A stretch of DNA of 39,666 bases, taken from the NCBI GenBank assembly GCA_016930835.1, contig JAFGGA010000053.1, positions 1-39,666 of the forward strand, in the 5' to 3' direction. Positions within the stretch are counted from its first letter, which is position 1. Each line of letters begins with the position of its first letter. Position numbers and translations under genes: made by a program. This stretch comes from Deltaproteobacteria bacterium (GTDB taxonomy: Bacteria; Desulfobacterota; DSM-4660; Desulfatiglandales; HGW-15). Under the pieces are notes generated by a model. The model ran no database searches, was not told the origin of the DNA, and saw nothing but the letters and a program-made list of their open reading frames with translations. Shown here piece by piece: positions 34,871 through 39,666 of this stretch.

Positions 34871-35071
34871 TTGGCAGAGGGAACAGTAAAGTGGTTTAGT
34901 GACAAGAAAGGGTATGGCTTCATTGCGCAGGAGAGCGGACAGGATATATTCGTTCATTATTCTTCCATTGATATGCCTGGTTTCAAGACCCTTTCAGAGG
35001 GGGAGACCGTAAACTTTGAGGTGGAGGATAGCGACAGGGGCCCAGTGGCAAAAAATGTAAAAAAACCATAA
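34871..35071 (+). CDS. Cold-shock protein (CspA family)
   Basis: Single-strand nucleic-acid chaperone of 66 aa, one OB fold. Both RNA-binding motifs are intact: KGYGFIAQ (RNP1) and DIFVHYS (RNP2), after the family start [11 protein letters not shown]. The start codon is TTG, preceded by AAGGAGG. It melts mRNA structure in the cytoplasm, often under cold or growth-phase control. It is monocistronic between a promoter with a long leader and a strong terminator. Confidence 0.95.
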   Translation: MAEGTVKWFSDKKGYGFIAQESGQDIFVHYSSIDMPGFKTLSEGETVNFEVEDSDRGPVAKNVKKP

Positions 35072-35092
35072 TTACGTCTTGATAAAATCTTC

Positions 35093-35130
35093 AAAGGCAT
35101 CTTTTTGATCGGGGAAAAGATGCCTTTTTT
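35093..35130 (+). terminator. Rho-independent terminator of the cold-shock gene
   Basis: AAAGGCATCTTTT pairs with AAAAGATGCCTTT (13 bp) around a 9-nt loop, followed by a T run. It starts 21 nt after the stop codon. Confidence 0.88.
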
Positions 35131-35300
35131 ATTTGCGGATACGATGCAGAACAGTTTCATCATTTCATGAGTCAAAATAATGACGATACGGCTGTACAGC
35201 GGATCGATTCTTGTTTTGATCATTTTTCTCGCTTTCAATCCAAACATGCCTTGCAGTACAAGATAACAACATAATGTATAAATACAGGATATGATTTTGC

Positions 35301-35317
35301 CTGGCATTATTTTTGCT
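35301..35317 (+). promoter_or_regulatory. Sigma-54 (-24/-12) promoter of chemoreceptor 2
   Basis: CTGGCATTATTTTTGCT matches the YTGGCA-N6-TTGCW consensus, with GG and GC separated by exactly 10 nt. It lies 66 nt before the receptor ATG and implies RpoN plus an enhancer-binding activator. The rest of the gap 35131-35382 has no gene. Confidence 0.65.
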
Positions 35318-35382
35318 GGAGATATATGATTCATGGGAGATTGCGAAAACCATGAAAACACCAATCTGCAAGGAGAAAACAG

Positions 35383-37443
35383 ATGATTCAAAACATCCGA
35401 ATTCGTAATATCCTTATATCCTCATTTTTGGCCGTCGGTATTATCCCTTTCGCTCTCATCGGGATTTCTGCTTTGATTCAATCCAGCGATATTATTTCCG
35501 AACAGGCATTTGATAAGCTCAAAGTGGTTCAGGAAATCAAGAGGGCCCAGGTGGAAGAGTATTTTCAAAAATGCCGGACCGATATTGCCGTATTATCCAA
35601 GAATCCTACGGTGACACTGGCCTTGGAAAAGTTTTCAACGACCCACAACATGGATGGTACGCTTAGGGAAAAGCCATATCAGTATTTTGATGAGGAATTC
35701 GGGTTCGGCGAGTATATAAGGGATTATCATTACTATGATTTAATCCTGATCAAAAAAGACGGCAAGATCGTCTATTCAGCAAAGATGGAATCTGATCTGG
35801 GGCAGAACGTCGTGGATGGTCCCTTGAGTGACACCGCACTGGGCAAGGGTTTCAATGACGGGATGAAGGGAGTCATTATCCAGGATTTTCAGCCATACCA
35901 TCCCTCGGGCGATAAGCATATGTTCTTTTTTTTAGGACCCATCTACCAATCATTGGATACAGGTGAAGGGAAAGAAGTGGTTGGTGTGGTCGCCCTCAAA
36001 CTGGATAACGACTCCTTAAACCAGATCGCCAACAGACGTCAAGGAATGGGTAAGACAGGAGAGACCTTTCTGGCCAGACAATTAAACGGAAAGACGGCCT
36101 TTCTTACTGATCTGGTCTCTGGGGAAAACGAAACAATCGATAGGATCGGCCAGGAAATTTCATTATCTTACTTGGAAAAGGCATTTTCAGGTCAATCAGA
36201 CTCTGAAGTCTATGATCACCAGGGAGAAAAACAGCTTGTCTCGTATAATCCTTTGACCATTGAAGGACTGGATTGGGTCCTTGCATCAAAGATTGATCAA
36301 GCAGAGGCCTATAAAGGGGTAAAGGTCTTGGAGCGAATTATGTCCATCATCGCGATTGTATGTATCACGATTATCTTGTTGGTCGGTCTGTTTCTCACGC
36401 GTTTAATTATCCAACCCATCAAGGTCGTGGTCGATAGGGTTACCGATATTTCGGAGGGTGAAGGCGATCTGACGGTCCGCCTTGATGATAAAGGTAAAAA
36501 CGAGATGGGTGAGTTGGCAAAAGGATTTAATAAATTTATTGATAAACTTCAGACCATGATCCGGAATATTGCTGGGACGGCCGATTCTCTTAATAAGTCA
36601 TCTTCTGATTTGTCGGAACTTTCTCAGCAGACATCGGACGGCACCGGACAGGTATCCAGCAAGGTCAATATGGTTGCCGCCGCCGTGGAGGAGATGAGTT
36701 CCAACATGGATTCTGTGGCCGCGGCCATGGAAGAGGCATCGACCAATGTGAACATTGTGGCTTCATCGGTGGAGGAGATGACCTCTACCATAAACGAGAT
36801 CGCCCAGAATTCGGAGAAGGCACGTTCCATCACCGGTGAAGCGGTCAGCCGCGCTCAGAAAGCATCTGGTAAAGTGGATGAGCTTGGAAACGCGGCTCAG
36901 GATATCGGCAAGGTCACGGAGACCATCACGGAGATATCCGAGCAGACCAATCTGCTGGCGTTGAACGCCACAATCGAGGCGGCTAGGGCCGGAGAAGCGG
37001 GAAAAGGATTCGCCGTGGTGGCCAACGAGATTAAAGAGCTGGCCAGACAAACGGCGGATGCCACACAAGAGATCAAACAAAAAATCGAGGGCATACAGAA
37101 TTCTACGGCCGGGACCGTTTCTGAAATCGAGCAGATCTCAAAGGTCATTGATGAAGTGAATGAGATCGTTACCACCATCGCCACCGCCATTGAAGAACAG
37201 TCCGTGACCACTAAAGAAATCGCCAATAACGTGGCCTATACTTCGAGTGGTATTCAAGAGGTCAACGAAAATGTTTCTCAAAGCAGCGCGGTATCCACAG
37301 AGATCGCAAAGGATCTCTCTGATATCAACCAGGCCACGGGAGAGATGTCCAACAGCAGTGCCCAGATAAATCTCAGCTCGAAGGATCTGAGCCAACTGGC
37401 TGAAGAACTCAAGCAAATGGTGAATAAGTTTAAAATCGATTGA
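35383..37443 (+). CDS. Methyl-accepting chemotaxis protein, Cache type (paralog 2)
   Basis: Chemoreceptor of 686 aa with the same plan as its paralog at 27.8-29.9 kb: first helix about residues 10-32, a periplasmic Cache-like sensor ([35 protein letters not shown]), second helix about 325-345, HAMP ([20 protein letters not shown]), then a methyl-accepting domain with [20 protein letters not shown] at the tip. The sensor domain is clearly diverged while the signalling half is almost the same, so the two probably sense different ligands for one Che system. AAGGAG precedes the ATG; a -24/-12 promoter lies upstream. Confidence 0.93.
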   Translation: MIQNIRIRNILISSFLAVGIIPFALIGISALIQSSDIISEQAFDKLKVVQEIKRAQVEEYFQKCRTDIAVLSKNPTVTLALEKFSTTHNMDGTLREKPYQYFDEEFGFGEYIRDYHYYDLILIKKDGKIVYSAKMESDLGQNVVDGPLSDTALGKGFNDGMKGVIIQDFQPYHPSGDKHMFFFLGPIYQSLDTGEGKEVVGVVALKLDNDSLNQIANRRQGMGKTGETFLARQLNGKTAFLTDLVSGENETIDRIGQEISLSYLEKAFSGQSDSEVYDHQGEKQLVSYNPLTIEGLDWVLASKIDQAEAYKGVKVLERIMSIIAIVCITIILLVGLFLTRLIIQPIKVVVDRVTDISEGEGDLTVRLDDKGKNEMGELAKGFNKFIDKLQTMIRNIAGTADSLNKSSSDLSELSQQTSDGTGQVSSKVNMVAAAVEEMSSNMDSVAAAMEEASTNVNIVASSVEEMTSTINEIAQNSEKARSITGEAVSRAQKASGKVDELGNAAQDIGKVTETITEISEQTNLLALNATIEAARAGEAGKGFAVVANEIKELARQTADATQEIKQKIEGIQNSTAGTVSEIEQISKVIDEVNEIVTTIATAIEEQSVTTKEIANNVAYTSSGIQEVNENVSQSSAVSTEIAKDLSDINQATGEMSNSSAQINLSSKDLSQLAEELKQMVNKFKID

Positions 37444-37549
37444 TCATTTCCTTTTCAAAAGGGTGTGTATTTCTACTGGCCATTCTGCTAGGAGATATTC
37501 AGGATCATTGGTGTCCAAAATAGATTCAGTTGGACATTTTTCATTATGT

Positions 37550-37572
37550 ACGTTATTGTTTTTCAATAACGT
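37550..37572 (+). terminator. Possible terminator hairpin after chemoreceptor 2
   Basis: ACGTTATTG (37550-37558) pairs perfectly with CAATAACGT (37564-37572) around TTTTT. It lacks a downstream T tract, so function as an intrinsic terminator is doubtful. Confidence 0.35.
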
Positions 37573-37618
37573 TCATGGCAGGTTTCATTTCAGGTTTCTC
37601 TCTTTCGATTGAAAAAGA

Positions 37619-37655
37619 GATCCCCATACCCCCAAAAACCCTTTTTAAACAAGCA
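37619..37655 (+). repeat. Dispersed repeat family A, copy 3
   Basis: Reads gatccccatacccccaaaaa, then ccctttttaaacaagc, matching the 5837 and 24606 units. It abuts the palindromic element that follows. Confidence 0.6.
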
Positions 37656-37660
37656 TGATC

Positions 37661-37850
37661 GACGGACTCGTAAAAAGCCGTCACCCCAGTCCCGTATCAA
37701 GTTCGGGATAGCCTGCGGCCGGGATCCAGAGCCCATGTAATGATCTAATAAGACTGGATTCTGGCCTTCACCTGTCTGCGTGCGGACACGCACAGGCAGG
37801 CCGGAATGACGAAAACGCGTGATCTCCGGCTTTTTATGAGATCATCATGA
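37661..37850. repeat. Palindromic MITE-like element with inverted ends
   Basis: The ends are CTCGTAAAAAGCCG (37667-37680) and CGGCTTTTTATGAG (37827-37840), inverted repeats with one mismatch. Inside are a 'ccgggatcca' unit and a 'ctggattctgg...ccggaatgac' unit, the latter interrupted by a palindromic 'ctgtctgcgtgcggacacgc' stretch. There is no coding frame for a transposase. A right-end relic lies at 22-88. It immediately precedes the exonuclease III gene. Confidence 0.55.
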
Positions 37851-37866
37851 TTTGGGATATAAAAAA

Positions 37867-38634
37867 TTGAAAGTAGCCACATTCAACACCAATTCCATTC
37901 GGACCAGAATGAAAATCATTCAGGATTGGTTGATCAGGGAAGGCCCTGATCTCCTCTGCATCCAGGAAACCAAGGTCCAGGATCAGGATTTTCCGGTAGA
38001 TCAGATGGAGGAAGTGGGATATCACATCGTTTCCAGGGGGCAGAAGGCATATAACGGTGTGGCTATCGCAAGCAATTCTCCTCTGGAAGAAGTCAGAAGG
38101 AATCTATACAAAGAAGATGAGCAGGCGCGTTTTATCAGTGCGAAGTTCCAGGGCATTCCTCTCATCAATGTCTATGTACCCCAAGGATTTGGCGTAGGGA
38201 CCGAGAAGTTCAAATATAAGCTCCAATGGCTCAAAGACCTATTGGCTCATATCAAGGGGCATTATGACTCCGGCCAACCCCTTCTATTAACAGGTGATTT
38301 TAATGTGGCCCTCGAACCCGTGGATGTCTATGACCCGGAGGAACTTCGAGGACAGGTGGGTTTTCATGAGGATGAGCAGGCTATTTTAAAGGAATATTTT
38401 AAATGGGGCCTGGTGGATATTTTCCGAAAACATCATTCAGATGGAAGCCATTTTACCTTTTGGGACTATAGAATTCCCAACGGTTTCAAGCGAAACATGG
38501 GCTGGCGTATTGATTATATCCTTGCCACGCCACCGCTCGCTCAAAAATCCATTAGGGCCTGGGTGGATAAAGAGCCCCGGACATACGAAAAACCTTCGGA
38601 TCATACGTTTCTAGTAGCAGAGTTTGAGGCTTGA
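37867..38634 (+). CDS. xth: Exodeoxyribonuclease III (AP endonuclease)
   Basis: Base-excision repair enzyme that cuts abasic sites and trims 3' ends. 255 aa. Family motifs in order: MKVATFNTNSIRTR, LLCIQETKVQ (metal-binding Glu), NVYVPQGF (catalytic Tyr), LLTGDFNVAL (Asp, Asn), WRIDYILATPPL and KPSDHTFLVAEFE (Asp-His at the end). The start is taken at TTG 37867 because the family begins with MK(V/I)ATFN; an in-frame TTG 15 nt upstream lies next to the repeat. The ribosome-binding site is weak. It is convergent with nth. Confidence 0.93.
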   Translation: MKVATFNTNSIRTRMKIIQDWLIREGPDLLCIQETKVQDQDFPVDQMEEVGYHIVSRGQKAYNGVAIASNSPLEEVRRNLYKEDEQARFISAKFQGIPLINVYVPQGFGVGTEKFKYKLQWLKDLLAHIKGHYDSGQPLLLTGDFNVALEPVDVYDPEELRGQVGFHEDEQAILKEYFKWGLVDIFRKHHSDGSHFTFWDYRIPNGFKRNMGWRIDYILATPPLAQKSIRAWVDKEPRTYEKPSDHTFLVAEFEA

Positions 38635-38732
38635 TACTGGATTCGGGATACAGGCTGCAATTGGGTTTACGAAACCTGCTTCCATAAAAAGATTTGTTTT
38701 TTACCAGTATCAAGAATCCTGCATCCAGTATC
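38633..38732. repeat. Inverted repeat GATACTGGAT / ATCCAGTATC
   Basis: A perfect 10-bp inverted repeat at 38633-38642 and 38723-38732, with a further CCAGTATC at about 38704-38711. It lies between the convergent xth and nth genes and could form a long imperfect hairpin; it overlaps the xth stop. Confidence 0.5.
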
Positions 38733-38794
38733 TCGTTGAAATAAGCATGATCGGATAATTTTTATGACATTTGTTGTAATTGGAAATTTATCGA

Positions 38795-39442
38795 CTAGAT
38801 CCCCTTGGATGGACACAATTCCCTTACCGCACATTGATCATGATCAGGTTTCCTGGCTTTACAAACCTCCCTGCCGTGATAGATCAGGATATCAGAAAAG
38901 CGGCGCCATCTTTCTGTAGGAAGTAACTCCCCGATATCTTTTTCAATCTTATCAGGATCCTGGTTTTCCGTAAGGCCTAAACGAAGGGCCAACCGCTTCA
39001 CATGGGTATCCACCACCACACCGGGCACATCAAAAGCGGCACCCAGTACGCAATTGGCCGTCTTTCGACCCACACCAGGAAGTTTCAGCATCTCCTCCAT
39101 GGATTGAGGAACCTCTCCCCCATAAAAATCCAATAATCCCTGGCTGCACCCTCTGACGGATTTGGCCTTGTTTCGAAAAAAGCCCGTAGGACGGATATCT
39201 TCCTCCAGTTCGGCTGCTGGGACCTTCAGATAATCTTCGGGTTTCTTGTATTTTTCAAACAGGGTTTTGGTCACCTGATTCACCTGTTTGTCCGTGCATT
39301 GGGCGGAGAGGATGGTGGCTATCAGGAGTTGAAAAGGGGTTCTGTATTCAAGGGCCGTTTTTTCACGGGTGTAAAGGGGATCTAATATCTCGTAGATGCG
39401 TCTGACCCTCTCTTTTTTATTTTTAAGGCTTTCCCTCGTCAT
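38795..39442 (-). CDS. nth: Endonuclease III with an altered Fe-S ligand
   Basis: DNA glycosylase/AP lyase for oxidised pyrimidines, 215 aa. HhH motif LPGVGRKTANCVLG with the catalytic Lys, then VVDTHVKRLALRLGL with the catalytic Asp. The C-terminal [4Fe-4S] motif normally is C-x6-C-x2-C-x5-C; here it reads CKARKPDHDQCAVRELC, so Cys194, His201, Cys204 and Cys210 occupy the ligand positions, His replacing the second Cys. ATG 39442 is chosen because AAAGGA lies 7 nt upstream. Confidence 0.93.
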   Translation of the reverse strand: MTRESLKNKKERVRRIYEILDPLYTREKTALEYRTPFQLLIATILSAQCTDKQVNQVTKTLFEKYKKPEDYLKVPAAELEEDIRPTGFFRNKAKSVRGCSQGLLDFYGGEVPQSMEEMLKLPGVGRKTANCVLGAAFDVPGVVVDTHVKRLALRLGLTENQDPDKIEKDIGELLPTERWRRFSDILIYHGREVCKARKPDHDQCAVRELCPSKGI

Positions 39443-39632
39443 GTTTAGTCCTTTATAATGGTCGTCCACTTATCTCCCCTTCCCCCGCGAGAGGAGTAGG
39501 GAATTTGGAAAGACTTTGGCTGAAAGCTGTGAACCTTTATTGCTGATGGCTTGCATTCATAGACGTCAGTTTATGGATGCACAATCATTAATAAATATCT
39601 ATGTAACAATTTAAATTTTTTCAAAACCCAAA

Positions 39633-39666
39633 CATTGGATTCCGCGGTCAAGCCGCGGAATGACGA
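39633..39666. repeat. Palindromic ctggattccgcgg repeat at the window end
   Basis: attggattccgcggtcaagc followed by cgcggaatgacga forms a near-perfect hairpin and belongs to the same class as the unit at the window's left edge. It is cut by the window end. The G/C-rich 'ctccccttcccccgcgagag' fragment lies at about 39474-39495. Confidence 0.5.

Overview
The window reads as chromosome of a Desulfobacterota-like (deltaproteobacterial), selenocysteine-using, motile Gram-negative bacterium. The grounds are a tmk-holB-ricT-metG housekeeping block, a RACo-type corrinoid activator, a TRAP transporter, an SPOR-domain protein, two large chemoreceptors, and two genes in which an in-frame TGA sits exactly where the family has a reactive Cys/Sec, each followed by a SECIS-like hairpin. 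The taxon is inferred from gene content; there is no rRNA in the window.

Layout. 0-5 kb: a stand-alone ABC-type ATPase, a UMF1-family MFS transporter, a GAF-containing sensor histidine kinase, and a decayed response-regulator/cyclase relic. 5-6.2 kb: a gene graveyard (YibE/F C-terminus, a broken VapC-like PIN gene, an unidentified relic). 6.2-8.4 kb: a MaoC-type hydratase, a C-GCAxxG-C-C family protein that needs UGA recoding, and a nitronate monooxygenase-like flavoprotein. 8.5-9.2 kb: an intact Phd/VapC pair behind a consensus promoter whose -10 lies inside a palindrome. 9.4-12.3 kb: a complete dctPQM TRAP operon. 12.4-16.5 kb: an accessory stretch with a DUF4143 ATPase, a broken DUF104/PIN pair, an MNT nucleotidyltransferase with a broken HEPN partner, an intact ParE/Phd pair with a perfect 14-bp operator palindrome, and a second nucleotidyltransferase coupled to a tiny Cys-rich protein. 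16.9-24.4 kb: a YkgJ-type Cys-cluster protein, a 963-aa helicase-exonuclease fusion resembling Bacillus MrfA joined to MrfB, a Sec-containing SelD, an ABC-F ATPase and a small GspE-N-like protein. 24.6-27.8 kb: a small membrane protein, a triple-SPOR protein, and a divergent RACo-like ATPase. 27.8-37.4 kb: two paralogous chemoreceptors pointing outward around tmk-holB-ricT-metG and a cold-shock gene with a structured leader; the second chemoreceptor has a good sigma-54 promoter. 37.8-39.4 kb: exonuclease III and endonuclease III, convergent.

How it fits together. SelD makes selenophosphate for Sec-tRNA, and the window holds two likely users, SelD itself and the C-GCAxxG-C-C protein. In both, the UGA and the hairpin loop are exactly 17 nt apart. 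No selA, selB or selC was found, so these must lie elsewhere. DNA metabolism is over-represented (MrfAB-like fusion, ExoIII, Nth, HolB, Tmk). Intergenic DNA is full of short dispersed palindromic or GC-rich repeats, three of which form a recognisable family. Most intergenic spaces without genes hold only such repeats. No rRNA, tRNA, CRISPR array or intact insertion sequence was recognised.
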